NCBI GenBank assembly: GCA_013400975.1
Contig: WBMZ01003296.1
Coordinates: forward strand, 19,119 to 83,118
Reading direction: 5' to 3'
Length of the DNA stretch: 64,000 bases
DNA from: Atrichornis clamosus
Lineage: Eukaryota > Chordata > Aves > Passeriformes > Menuridae
In this document: piece by piece, positions 1-13,204 of the stretch
How the letters are laid out: every line of letters begins with the position of its first letter
Position numbering within the stretch: position 1 is the first letter of the stretch
Notes under the pieces: model-generated
The model's input: only the letters and a program-made list of their open reading frames with translations
Databases searched by the model: none
Told to the model about the DNA's origin: nothing
Translations under genes and position numbers: made by a program

Positions 1-3000
1 AAAATTCTACTAAAATATTCCTGTTATTAATTTATAAAGATGTTGGAGATAACAGTAAGATTTTTAAGAGTTCATAAGTAACTTTTTTTCCTAAGGAAAT
101 GAGGCTTATCTGTGTGTATATGCATGGAACCTGCTGCTAGGTTTTAGAGTCTCTGTCCAAACGCAATCATAATAAATGGAAGAGTGCAAAACTTTGTTTC
201 TATAAAACATAAAATAAAATCTTGGATAAAGCAGAAAAACTGTATTATGGAGAGGTTATAGTGTGAGACCCTCACATTTCGTAGAGTGAATCTGACCCAG
301 GAGCTCACACTCAATACACAAATCAATAGGAAACTGAGCTTGGTTGCCTCTGCTTCTCACATCATATTTGTGATATATCACTGTGCAATAATCATTTTGA
401 GACAAGCATTTTTTACTTTTGTGTTCATTGGTAATGATGGCATTCACTTCAGTCAAGGAGTCCACAAACCACGTCATAGCCTTTCCTTTGTCTACAAAAA
501 TCTGAAGGGGCTCATACATAGCTTCTTCCACCCTGCTTTAAAGTTAGGGTGTTCTTTTTTCCCATTCTTATCTCATTCTCATAATTACAATTTCTGCAAA
601 CAAAACAAATTAAAAAGGAAAAAAAAAAGAGATCACCATATGTTATGAAGCAAAACCTGGAAAATGACATTGAACAAAGGACAGGACTTATGGTTTTAAT
701 CTACAAAGAAAAACAGTTAAAACCATGAGGTTCATAAGATACACGAATGACCAGCTTCTTATAATTTTGCATAACTCTAATGAAGGGTCCTCTTTGACTA
801 CATGATCTCTTTCCATAACTTTATGAAAAGATAGGATTATTTTTGTAATTATTTGTAAGCTTCCCAATGTTTTCTATATTTCACATGTCTGACTTTTTAA
901 TATGGTTTTCCCTCTCTCCACCAATAGACTAGGAACTTAATTCAAATGCTTTGCAAACATTTTCCATTGCTGTTTTGTAGATAAGAAACTACACCTAGCA
1001 TATAGCCCACACAGTTTTGACGTATCTCCCCATACTGTAACCAGTGACTGCTATTGATGCAGTCACAATAAAGTTTCTCAAGAGGGGAAAGACAGTCTAA
1101 GGATTAGAGTAGGTAATTTCCAAAATCTGATGTTGACTCTCTGCTGTACCACAAATATATTATGTGATACTGAGGCCTTACTAAAAGTAAGATTTAATAA
1201 CATTTAGAAAACTAAGCTTTCATTAGAGCAATCTGCATGACCCAATAATTCTGTTTGGTCCAACAAATTTCCCACGAGGTTGAAGTGTTGCATTGGAAAA
1301 TTTTGCACAGAAATAGGAACTTCATGAAAACAAAAATCTATCAAAGAGAAATAAAAGTTCTGAACCTTTATTTTCTGAAGTCCTGAGAAGTAACAGTTTT
1401 CAAATTACTGTCTTATAAGAGTGAGTTCTTTAAAAGAAGACTTTATGGTACCTGACATTTTGACACATATAACAATAGGCATTCTAATCATTTAACATCT
1501 TTGTTCTTTTTGCAGGCAGATACACCTCCAGCATCAAGTAATTTTCCAATAAATATTTCCAATATGAGCATCTTAATTGTACTATTTTTCATATACTAGT
1601 CGTGCATTTGAATAATATTCTATATAGTTGGCCAACAATTACATACCAGATCCGAGAAAAAAAGAAACTGGAAACCACAGGGGATATAGTCAGTATTAAA
1701 AAAAGAGAAGAAAAAAATTCAACAAATTAACTAAAGTAAATCTTACCACATAATTCACTGCAAATTATGCAGCCCTTTCAGATACTGTTGCTTGTGGTTC
1801 CTTTGAAAATTTGTCTGTTTGGTCTTTGTGGGAGCAAGTGCTGTCTACTTTTCTGAGGGAAAATAAAAAATGGACTTAAAGGGTAAATTTTGATCACAGT
1901 TCAGACACAGCTCTAACAGGAATTTAAATTTATTAATAAATGGTCAAATATTTCAGGCCTGCTTCAGTGCTAAAAATTAAATTTTGGTTATTCTCAGGCA
2001 GAGATTGTAACCTCAATATTTCAAAGTTCCATCTGCTTCTTCTTTCTCATGGAGGCTCTGTATTCAGTAAACTGGAACATTCAAGTTGCTCATAAGATAC
2101 AGAGGGTAGTATATGCAAACCCATTCTCATCTTAAATGAATGACTTGGAGATCAAAGCTACATTGGATAACAGTAAGGTGGCCTTTCATTTACTTCCAAG
2201 CATAGAGTATACTGAAAAATTGACATAACTTATTGTAGTCTATAGCAGGGTTAGAGGCTTTGGAACAAAAGATCCTTTGGAGAACATCTGCCATGAGAAA
2301 TAAATAGGAAGAATTGTCCAATTCAAGTTGTTGAATTTTATATAAAGAGGGGAAAAATAATTTAAAAAAAATTTTTAAAAGAGAGAGAAGAAAATTTTAA
2401 GCAGCTTCAAAACACTGAGCAAAGCTCTTTCAGCCACATCATCTGGAGAGCGCATCAGTACTAGTACTTAGACAGGTAGAAAAGATCTAAAGCAAATGTC
2501 ACTACTAGCTAGAATCTTTGAGGTTTCAGACAGGAAAACTGTTATATCTTTAAGGTTGGTACTTATGTTTTTAAACACTAAATCTTGGTAATTTTTGGAC
2601 AACACTATAACGTAATGCAAAACAAGACTTTCAACTAAACATTTCTGTTATAAATAACATGATTTGTTGCTTTTTCTTTCAAAATTTGTTTTTATGTTTC
2701 TGGAGTAATTTTCTTAAAGAGAAAAATTAATTTACTGCTCCCCTAGAACACTTTGTTTAGGCAGCTTGCTCTTTAACACCTGTTCTTAGATTATTTAGAA
2801 GGAAAAATAGTTGTCTAAATTGACTTAAGGAATTCATTTAAGGATCCCTTAACACTATTATGTCAATGTATTATTATGATATTTCTATCATAGGGAGAAT
2901 GGGAACTTCAGAAAATGTTTAGTAAAGAAGCCCTCTCAGTCTGAGGGGCAGAAAGAACTCCTCTGTGTATTTAGACTCCTTCACAGAAAGGGGTTTAAAT

Positions 3001-6000
3001 GCAGTAAATCCTTTCTTAGCCTCAGATTTCAGCAACAGTTTAACAAGGAAACTATATAGAGATATAATTGAATCACTTTGTGCCACACGTTCTAATGATG
3101 ACAAGTCAGGTATATTTTAAAAAATGAATTATTTATTAAAGACAAATGAACAGCCAAAAGATAACAGCTGAAAGATCTTAATCAGAATTACTTATTACAC
3201 AGTATAAAACTGAAAGAACTACTAGCAGATTATAGCATAACATAAAACAGTGCACTATATCAAGGTACCTATATTAAAGTTAGCAAAAGAAATAACATTG
3301 ATTAGGAGTCGAATGTAATTTACCACCAAAACAAATACAATATACACAGATTCCTTCACTTAACCCCTGGGGAATAACCATGAAGCAGTGTCCCTACTCA
3401 CGGGAGAAGTTCCACACATTTCCAGGAAAATGTATAGAAGATTTCTACTTTGTGAAAGTTTGCTGTGGCTTTTGGAGTGGTAAAGTGAATGTCTGTCAGC
3501 TGGAAATCCAGCTGATCTTGTCAAATCTCACTTGAACAGTAAGATGTTTATTGGCAGTTGGGAGATGCCAGACCAGTGTTAACCTCATGGCACCAAAATA
3601 ACTCACCACAAGACAGCTTGCCCTCTTTGAGTTATCTGAACGGTTAACAAACCATAGAGAAGCTTTTGTGGGGGGTAAGATGCCCTGGTACAATAGGTGT
3701 GGGAATCTTATAATCATATTCAATAGAGAAAAAAAGTATATTAGGATTAAGTATTAGTTAAATACTCTGAGAGAGCATAAACACAAAGCCAGAGTGATCA
3801 TTGACATAAGAATGAAGTCATGACCTTCACTGAATTTTCTTGCAATTTATATCAGTGTAAGAAGATAAAGCAAAACCAAGTCCAGAGTATTTTAGGTTTT
3901 AGAACTTGGAGTTTGTATAATATAAATGTGTGAAGTTTGAAGGTTTCAATATCTTTTTATTTTCTAACATTCAAAATTAAAGAAGTAAAAAAATTCGATA
4001 TGAAAAAAGTTGATAAAATTTCTAGTTTTATCGGTCAAGTCCCACATTCTCATTCTTTCTTGACACAGGAACGGTTTCTGGTATGCAGTGGGAATTATCC
4101 CCCATTCAAAGAATAAACCTGTTTTACAGTGTACAGATTGTCTCTTAGGAAATTGTACTTATCCACTGCATAACTAGATCGAGTATCCTGCATATGCCTT
4201 GTTTGCTGACATCTCTGCATTACTTTTGAAAGTATGTTTTGAAATGTTGTTTTGCGCTATATTATCTTTGTTAATGAAACAGTTAATTAAGAAAAATCTT
4301 TCCGAATCCCAACCTGTCACCTGAGTGTTAGAGAATAAATGATCAGAACTTTTTACTGCGTTCTGATCTTGCTTGTGCTGTGCCAATACACAGCCCTGCT
4401 TTCCCTCATATGATACTTAATACAGTCAGTCCTGCACACTCCAGGCTCCTGCATAGGTATTTTTAATCCCTCTTGATGTCTGCAGTAATTTATTGTATTG
4501 TATCATAAAATGCTTGAAAAACAGAAATTTTAATCAAGTGAGCATATATATATAAATAAATATATAATTATTTTAAAGAACCACAGTTATTTTGAGGTAT
4601 TAATACAGTTAAGTTGAAGCTTTCTTTTGTCTCTTGATCTTATGTATATAAAAAAATTGTAAGGCTTGTGGGTCCTAGCATAAATCAAATATAAATAATA
4701 AAAGCTCTGCCTCCCGGCTACACAGGTTGAGATTAAGAAGACCCTTCCATGAATGCATAGGCTTTATGAAACTGAAACTTCTAACTAGCTCTCCGGCCAT
4801 TGCTGTACCATTCATCTCGTGCAGAGTCAGCAGATCTGGAAGAAATATTTCTGCTCAATACCTAACAGATGGTACTACTTAAGACAAGGCTGACTCAGCA
4901 CTGGGGCTGCAAATGTTTCAAAACAGATTGAAAGATTTTGTTAGCTTTGACTTTTCTCAGATCACCACACATTCTGACAAAAACATGAGGGAGAATAATT
5001 TCTGTTTCCTGTGGACATTACATCCTTGAAAGAGATTTGTTGCTCTCCTTGCAAAGATTGCCATTCTCTCTCTCACACCATGATGCTTGCCCAACAATAC
5101 TCTACAAATGAAAATGAAGATTTCTTGTGCCAGAGTCAATTATTTATGTCAAGCAGATAATCAATCCTGATAGTTATTCATGCCAACCCATGTATAGCAG
5201 AGCCACAGAACTGGACTGACACATTTTCATGCTCTGCACCCATGAAAGAAATAGACCACACCTAAGAGAACCCCAGTCAATAAAGAACAGAAAAAAGAAT
5301 GGGAATTAAAGAAGGGTTACACTTCCAAAACTTCACAAGAATCCTCATATTTCACTGGATATAATCTGAAATTTCAGTCACGACCTCTTCTCTGCAGCTG
5401 ACTTGCAGACAAGCCAAATTACCTCTTTTTCATTCTCTACCCTGTGTGCTTTTTGAGGGAAGATTCTGTGGTTCTGAGATTGTGCCTCACAGTGAATTGG
5501 AGACTTACTCTGTGTCAGAGATTCTCATATGTTTTTCTAATAAAAATTAATATTAACAAATGATGAAATTGATGACTGACAAATATTCTTTACATTATCT
5601 TGTATTATAATTTTTTGTTTTAGCAGCTGGCTTCATAAAGTGCAAGATATACATTCATTATAGTGCTGGCTCACTGTCAGGACCATTTTTCTTCATTCCT
5701 ACTTCCTTGCAATGTGGAACATGTCTTATAGAAATCCCATGGTACCAATCTCTTCTGTACTTGCAGGCAGATAATACAAGCATGACTTTCTGTCACATTA
5801 ACACACTGGTTAAGTTTTCAGTTTATTAGAATGGAGCACAAATAATTCTGGCCTTGGGGACAATGTTATGAAACTCATTGATGTACTTTTTCCTATGTTC
5901 TCCCTTGCTTCTATTTGTTTATCTACTATCTGTTTCAGGTGAATTTTTGGTTACATCATCCCAGCTTCTTATGTCATATTTATATGGCACAACAAGCACC

Positions 6001-7208
6001 TTGCTCAAACTCTTATTCCCCTAACTTCACTGTCAAAAAGACATTGATTTCAAGACGGGTCCTAAATAACTGAAAAGTGAAGAAATCAGTATATTATCTT
6101 TCTATGTCTAAGAACAACCTTACAATGCAGAAGAAACCACATCAAAAGCAAATCACACAGACAGAACAGTCCCTTACAAAAATGGAAAGCTGTGTTCACA
6201 TGGCTAAGACTGACTCAAACAACTTAAGGGTGTTCATTGTTCTAACGGCTAGTAATAGGTGCACCTAGGTACTCCTCATGTTATTTCATGAGTCCCCATC
6301 TACCCTGTAAAAACTTAATGTTTTATGAATTTTGTCAAATGAGGAAGACAATCTTGGAATCTCCCATGTTTGCTATCAGATAAAATTACTTAACCTTCAT
6401 AGCTGTAAAGTTATGCACTTATTTCTCAAGTCCTTACTATATAATGCAATAACATTCCATACAAAGGAATGTTTTTGTTTAGGTTTCAGTTCCTTGGACA
6501 ACTTTTAATCTGTAAGATTTCAGAAAATGCCCATTCCCAGTAAATTAATTTGACGTAGACTAAAAGTCAATTATGTAAACTTAAACACTTGTTTGAAGCA
6601 AGTAGAATTGTTCGCTACTGAACTACTTATTATCCACTATGTGGATTAATTTATCTCTTCTGCTGCTGTTGTAAAATTTTTCAAAGATATAAAGTGCAAT
6701 TCATATCTCAACATGTATCTATCTCTTCATCAGAGTTTAGAGACAGTGAAAAGCTCAGTGATGACAATTTCATTTTAGACATTCTTTTAAATGCATTCCT
6801 AGAGAGGACCCAGGATGAAAGTCAAAACAGAATTTTAATTTTCAGTGGACATGTTTCAAAGACCTTCTAATAAAAAAATAAAAAAATATCTTTCTTCAAG
6901 CAATGCTGAAATTTTAATATAATAATATTTAGCATCATGTATCAGTACACAATAACATAAAATACTGTATTTTTCATAACTGTTACATCCATGTAACAGT
7001 TGTACTTGGTTTATTTTTTTAATATCTAAGTACTACTTATAAAACAGGGGCAAAACCTGGAGAATGTGAATCTGTGTTAAAGACAATGTGTCTGTGAATA
7101 GTTACAGGGACTCTTGCGCATTGCCCCCACAATCTCTCTTTCTAGAAGAGGCTGAAGCCAAATAATTGGCTTGTGTATAGAAACTGGCATCAAATGCCTG
7201 TTTAGTAG
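1..7208. other. AT-rich unique DNA, no gene recognised
   Basis: No coding region, RNA gene or recognisable transposon was found on either strand. Open frames are short and lack family motifs. The longest are overlapping opposite-strand frames of 91 and 120 codons near 256-648, which look like chance. The stretch holds scattered A/T runs and a short TA-type simple repeat near 4543-4567. It looks like ordinary single-copy intergenic or intronic vertebrate DNA. Very old, diverged repeats may be present but cannot be recognised by eye. Confidence 0.6.
4543..4567. repeat. Short TA/TAAA simple repeat
   Basis: An alternating TA run, interrupted by TAAATAAA, forms a short low-complexity tract. It is too short and impure to be a long polymorphic microsatellite. 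Confidence 0.6.
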
Positions 7209-7640
7209 TGTCCTGGTTCTGGCCAGGCCAAGGCTAATTTTTGCAGTAGACAGGAGGAGCATGGCTAGGACCCGGAGGTTCTTCTCTACCACCTCAGGTC
7301 ACATGCAGGGGCAGGGGAGGAAGCGGATTCCTTCTGGCGCGCAGCATGAGGTCAGCGGTGGTGGTAGCGTCGTGTTCTGTGTCGTGGGCACCCACATGTG
7401 AACCATTCACCTCTCTTGTACACTGTTATTGATATTGTTGCTGTATCTGCTCATTTTCTTACGTAATTGCTGTTTCCAGTAAATTGCTCTTTTCTGTACT
7501 CCTGATCTTTACCTTCTGTGTCTCCAATTCTCCTCTCCAGCCCGCTGTAGGGGATGGAGGGGAGGAGAGGGGGTAGGGACTGGTTGGCACATGGAGTCTT
7601 TCAGTGGGACCACTAAATTGGGGAATACCATTCCTAAACA
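7209..7640 (+). mobile_element. Solo LTR of an endogenous retrovirus (avian type)
   Basis: The left end reads TGTCCTGGTTCTGGCC, the start shared by many songbird ERV LTRs. The right end matches the usual closing motif (ACTAAATTGGGGAATACC, then TTCCTAAACA). About 430 bp lie between TG and CA termini, a normal LTR length. A pyrimidine-rich R/U5-like part (7480-7545) is followed by a G-rich stretch. No gag, pol or env sequence and no second LTR flank it, so this is a solo LTR left by recombination between the two LTRs of a provirus. The right end could lie a few bases further on. No clear target-site duplication was found, so the insertion is probably old. The strand is given by the LTR order. 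Class (ERVL or ERVK) is not settled. Confidence 0.75.
7550..7578 (+). other. Canonical G-quadruplex motif in the LTR U5 region
   Basis: Four G-runs (7550-7553, 7559-7562, 7569-7573, 7576-7578) are separated by loops of 5, 6 and 2 bases. This meets the usual G3+N1-7 rule for a predicted G-quadruplex. Songbird LTRs of this type normally carry a purine-rich stretch here, so the motif probably came with the element. Confidence 0.6.
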
Positions 7641-10575
7641 TGTGGAATGAATCATGGCTGTGATTTTCAAAAGGAGGCCAGAGAAGTTTTGGGGACAATA
7701 TGAACAGACTAACAATTTTGAGAGTTTGTTTTATACCGTATGATACTAGAAAAAAGTGTGGTATTAGGTTCCAAGGAAAAATTCATATGTAATCAACAAG
7801 TCTTTTCTAAAAACCTTGACCTGAAAATTTAAGTCGTAGTCTGATAAGCAGCTTGGCCTTCTTTGACTCTTCTTTTGTTAGCTCATACTGGTTCTTGTCT
7901 AGCAGTGCACAGTTGCAAGCACATTCTACTTTTAGTAGATGAATAAATGAGAAAAATTATAGCAATATAAAAGAAAAAGTTGATGAAGATGGGCTTAGAT
8001 GAGGCTTCAGAGGGCAAAATTCCAAGAATAGCAAACGGGTACAATTCCTAGTGGTGCAATCAGATGTTATGGAAGAACTGACCTAATGTTTCATTGTTGC
8101 TAAGGTGGAGAAATCTACTGTCATCACTCCCATTCCTGCTCTTCCTTTTATGATTTTGGTTACATGTTCTTGACCTGCCCTTTATTTGACTGCATAAGCC
8201 TAAACATTTGAGTCATTTGTCAGAAGTTTTTTTGGTTTAGGTTTGACTTTGCTGAGTTACTGAGGTGAATTGATCCAGGCAGGTCAGACAAAATCTAGAT
8301 GTAGCCCAAAGGAAAGATGTGCACCACTCAGCTGGAAGGGAGGCTATGGGAATGCAGATTGAAGGAGGGACGCCTGGGAAGGGAAGGAAGGGAGTGGGAG
8401 GGACTCTTTCGATGTGAGTGGGGCAGTAGAAAGATGCAATAGCGTGGTGACACAATAGCCATCCTTCTAGACAAAAATTAAGTCAATGAAATGTTAGTAT
8501 CTTAACTTTCTATCTAGTTTACTATACTACTTGAAAAGAGATGTTGAATAAATATGTATACAGCAGATTATAGACATGTCTAAAAAGTGAAGAAAATATT
8601 AAACTAAAATAACAATATATCAAAAGTGTTAGGGGAAAGGATTCTTGTAGTTTTAATTCTCTTTTTAAAATTTTAAAATAAATGTTTTTTTAAAAAGAAG
8701 AAAAAAATTGTTAGAAAATATCAAAGATTTTTTCTACAGATTTGCAATGTGGCCTGAGACAAAGCCTTTAGAGCCTGATTCCAGAGTGTAAAAGCAACAT
8801 GTAAAAGTATATAAAGATAAATAAAATACATTTTAATTTAAAAAATGTAATCTGCATTTCACAATATGGTTCAATCAATAATAACTTACACTTCATCAAT
8901 TTTCTCTACTGGTTATATTGGCTATATTCACCAGCAGTGACCTATCATTACCTTTTATACAAAGGTGTGTATGTTGAGCTGTTTTCCAGCAGATGTACTT
9001 CTGACTTACATGAGGAACACTAAATAAGGCTGGACCAAGTATCAAGGCCTGAAGAATTTTTCCATTTACTCAGAATCTCATTATTCTATAACTTTCTACT
9101 GAAAACTACTTAAGATAGTCCTCCATCTACTTATCTTATACTTTACATATTGAGAATTAACAGTAAGACAAAGATCTATACAAAATTAAGCTGTATTTTA
9201 TCTAGATTCTTAAGTTTAGGAATTAAACATATTTGAAAAGTATGAAAATAGGAAATAGTTCTGATTTGGTTTTTTGTGGGTTTTTGTTTTTTTGTTTTTT
9301 TGACAAGTTCTGATTTTACTAAGCCAACTAGTTAGTACTTAAAATAATTTTGATTCTTAATTAAATCTCTACGCTGTTATATCAGTTTTCCTGCCTCCTG
9401 CTCCCTGGCAATGTTTATGCTGATAACCCAACTGGACTATAGCTGCCACACTTCCCTTCTTTGCCCTTTATATTGCTGGCTAAACAGAAGTTCTTCTAGT
9501 TTTGTAAAATTCCCTTGAAATACCCTGGTTTCTAAAAATTCAAAGCATCAGCAGGTCAGATTCATCCAGTTCTTCCAGGACTCTTTGGTTCATATTATTC
9601 AGACAATCAGATTAAACATGTATATCTACAGCAGAAGTTTTTTTCCATCCTCTGGGGTTTGTAATAGCCTGAAAAAGCATTTCATTGTCCTAATCTGATA
9701 CACATATAGAATTCTGCTTCTTCCTAATTAGAAAACATTAACACTTCTTGAACATTAATTCCTTTTCTTCACTGTTGCTTACATCTTGACATCTGTGGCT
9801 GGTTATGAGCTTTTATACCAAGATGATTTTATTTTCACCCCTAGCATTCTTTATTGCCTTTATAGCTCTGTCCTTTTCCCTCAGTACTGTGTTCAGGTGC
9901 ACATTCTTTGCAGGAGTATGTATAGAAGTTATCTAACAATGGACCATCAAGCCAAGAGTGTATTAATTACTGTAACTGCTAAGAAAGACATTGCTATCAC
10001 ACTGTAGGTTCATGTTATTTAATTTAGTTTTACTTATAGTGACTGGAGAGGTTTCAGAAACTAGTAAAATCATCTAGAAATATTTAATAGTCAATGTTTA
10101 GATCAGACATTTATGTTATACAAATACCAGAATGCATGCCTAAGTGTCTTGTCAGTAACACTACTAAGATCTGTTTCCAAGTTTCACTTTGAATTCACAA
10201 CCTAATTCACAGCTCAGACCTCATTTCCAAAAAAAACTCTTCTAATTGAAATAGTTAAAGTAGTTTAATTTCAGAGATATGCAGATTTTTTTAGTGTTTA
10301 AGTTTGTTCACTTAAAAACATTGGTTGTTTATCAACATTTCAAATCTTAAGCAAAATGGCAAAGCATCTAGCCAAGGAATGCAGAGCTTCTTTGCTCCTG
10401 TAAATCATTGTCTGACCTTTCTGTTTAAGACTGACTCTGTCTTCTTATCTCCTGTAACTGAACTCAAATACTACCAAGTTTTCAATGGCATGACTCCAAG
10501 ATTTTGGCCACACCTCTCTTAATTCCTCAAGAGATAGCCTTCTATTCATTACAGTTCTAAGGAGATCATTAAAGA
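7641..10575. other. Unique DNA, no gene recognised
   Basis: No gene or intact repeat is visible. The interval includes an A/T-rich low-complexity patch at about 8660-8710 and a T/G-rich run at about 9268-9302. Open frames are short and lack motifs. Confidence 0.6.
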
Positions 10576-11040
10576 TCTATGACAAATGGGAAGGGCACCC
10601 ACTTGATGTCAGGGCTAAGGGAAGACCACCTAGAACTGAGGGACAGGAAGCCAGAAGCTGAGGGTATTAACTGGACAATGTACCCCTGGGGCTGAGCAGG
10701 GGAGAAACCAGGGGTAGGAAACAGGGCAAGAGGCTGGACCAGGGCCGGGGGCTAACTGGGGGTGCCACCATGCTCACAAGGTGACAGAGCTAATGACAGG
10801 GCTGAAGACAAGCTGCAAGATATATGAGGGGCTCATCCAAAATACATATGTGATGTTCATCTGGGGGCAGGGCTGCAGACAAATAATCCTACAGCTCAGC
10901 TCAGACAGGTATTGAGGGAAATGGCCTTAGAGCTCTGGGTCTGAGGGTTTGGGTAGGGGTTCCAGAAGAGGCTGGCTAAGGTTGCTGGGGGATATCAGTG
11001 CCCTCAGGGTCCTGAGACTAGGAAAGGAGAAGAGGAAAAA
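10576..11040. repeat. G-rich degenerate repeat-like block, unclassified
   Basis: This roughly 450-bp block is clearly richer in G than the flanking DNA. It reuses related phrases such as CAGGGCTGAAGACA (near 10797-10811) and CAGGGCTGCAGACA (near 10868-10881), with a looser form TCAGGGCTAAGG near 10610. It also has several GGGG runs between 10680 and 10770. The spacing is irregular, so it is not a clean minisatellite. It could be a decayed tandem repeat or an old unidentified transposon fragment. No coding signal was seen. Confidence 0.35.
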
Positions 11041-11074
11041 TATGTAAAAAGGTGATACAGTGGACTTTCTTAAA

Positions 11075-11097
11075 GATGATGATGATGGTGATGATGA
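11075..11097 (+). repeat. (GAT)n microsatellite
   Basis: About seven to eight GAT units in a row, interrupted once by GGT, lie immediately right of the G-rich block. Confidence 0.85.
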
Positions 11098-13098
11098 AGG
11101 CAGTAACAAACAGCCAATGCGAATAGTTATTTTTTTATATAGTTATCAGCATTGTCCCAGACCCAGTCTGAAGGAAATGAAGCTTTCTACTGAAACTCGT
11201 GTTTCCTGTCCACTGATCCTAGCAAAAATTGCAAGAACCTTTCAGCACCAGGGTGCATGAAACGATAACACTTAGGATTTGAATAAAACTCACAGTTGTG
11301 TAAGATAAAAATGCAGACTTATTTAGGAGTTAATTACTTTATCAGCCCTTTCCTGAAAGGAGAGCACTGATACCAGCCATCTCAGCTGCCTCCAAATACC
11401 TAATTCTAAGGATTCTGTTGTTTGATTTAATTTACATGTGAAAAGAGAGGTTTCTATTACCTGCCATTTTACAATTGTTTATTTCATTATTTCAGTCTGA
11501 AACAATCAAATTATACCAGTACTACTCATGTACTGCCAGATCACGTTTCTCCCAAAATTGCTTGTTTCAGTCCACAGTTGATAAAGAGGTTCAAAGTCAC
11601 CACAGATTATGCCAAATTTCCTCTCGTTATGAGAAAACATACTTACCTATCAAAGCTTTCATTGCTAACAGCAGATTCCAAATCTGTTGTGGCCTTTACA
11701 CAATCAAACCAAAGGACTAATGAATCCCCTGGCCCCAGATTGGTACTGCTTTGCAACCTCCACACAATGAGACGTAAGATACAGTCTGTCACTGCTCAGC
11801 CACACCTGTGAGGGGAAGTCTCCATTACCCTGTGAGCCCAGCAAGGTCTTGGACCTGGAATTTTGGGACCTGTGAAATGGTAGGTGGGTTGGGTGGGAAG
11901 ATATTGTGGAAGAGGAGGCTGATAGGCACTGACGTCTGTATGTCATCTTACAGAATAACCTTTGTAACTTTAGGAATGTAACTGATAGATTACATTATTA
12001 ATATGTTCCAAAATAAAATTAAGCTTTATTTAAATGGCATGTCTGAAATTTTCACTAAGTTGGTTTTTTTTTTTAATTTACTCTTAATTTAGAATCTCTG
12101 TCCTGAACAATTACTTACTTCTGTGTTATTGTCATTTGCAGAAAGGCTTGTAGACCTTATAACTTATGGGCTTTTCAGATATATCAGATATTTTAGTAAA
12201 AGGTATAAAACCTCTAAACAAGCTTCCTCCATTTTATTATTTGACAGTCAGAGCTACAATACTAATATTGCATGTATTATTCATATTTTTAATTTAATTT
12301 TTAAAAAATAAATGCAGCAGGTGTTAACAAGAGAACTTTCCAGAGAAAATGCATTGAATCTGCTCAATGCAAGTTAGAATCTAGGGTTTGTGGATCTGTC
12401 TTTCCAAGTCTACATACAATATAATCAGATCACTGGCAAGATTAACATGGGAAAAGATAAAATTCTTAAGTCAACTGTCACAGAGTGTGATTGCATTCCA
12501 TATAACACATACCAAGTTCAAGACAGCTATGAAAACCAATGTTTATGTTCCAACTGTATGAGAAAGTTGGTTTTGGACATGGTAGCAAAGTGCATGAAAT
12601 CCCTCATTATTTAACTAGATTAAGCACTAAGCAAAACATTTACTGTCTGAGTGAAATAGCAAGTTCTAGAAAACTTGTGAAGGATTTCAACTTCAGCAGG
12701 CACAGTGGCCTCAGCATGAGTAAAGACGTGCTGCATAAACTTGATTTATATGGACTTTTTAGTAAGTAATCCAAAACTTTTTTTAAAAACCTCATAGCCT
12801 TTTCCACAAATGCATTCCTGTTCCTTAAAGGAAAGGCCTCCTGACAATTTTATCACTTTCTTCCTATGGACAAGCAGAAGGCACAGCTTTCATAAAAACT
12901 TGTTTTAAGAATATAAACACTGGAGCCTGGAACAAGCAGTAACATTTTACCACGTGAATGTGTGAGATAATTCAAAGTCCACACACTTAGTGAAAATTGA
13001 GTGTATCTTATGTTGCTTCAATAAATTATAAAGCAGCTCTAACTAAATAAATATAACAGGCTGCTATAAGAAAAATACACATAGTTAATTTATAATTT

Positions 13099-13204
13099 TT
13101 ATTTGTCCTGGTTTTGTTTTTGTTTTAATTGCTTTAGGTGTTTCTATTTGTTTGGATTTTGTTTGTTTTGGTTTTTCTTAGTTGGTTGGGCTTTTTTTTT
13201 TTTT
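13099..13204 (+). repeat. T/G-rich low-complexity tract
   Basis: Repeated GTTTT/GTTTG phrases end in a run of about 12 T. It is simple low-complexity sequence with no transposon tail attached that I can recognise. Confidence 0.6.

Noticed and set aside
256..648. Overlapping opposite-strand open frames of 91 and 120 codons
   Set aside because: No domain or catalytic motif, no splice donor or polyadenylation context that fits, and the composition matches the surrounding DNA. Overlapping frames on both strands are common by chance.
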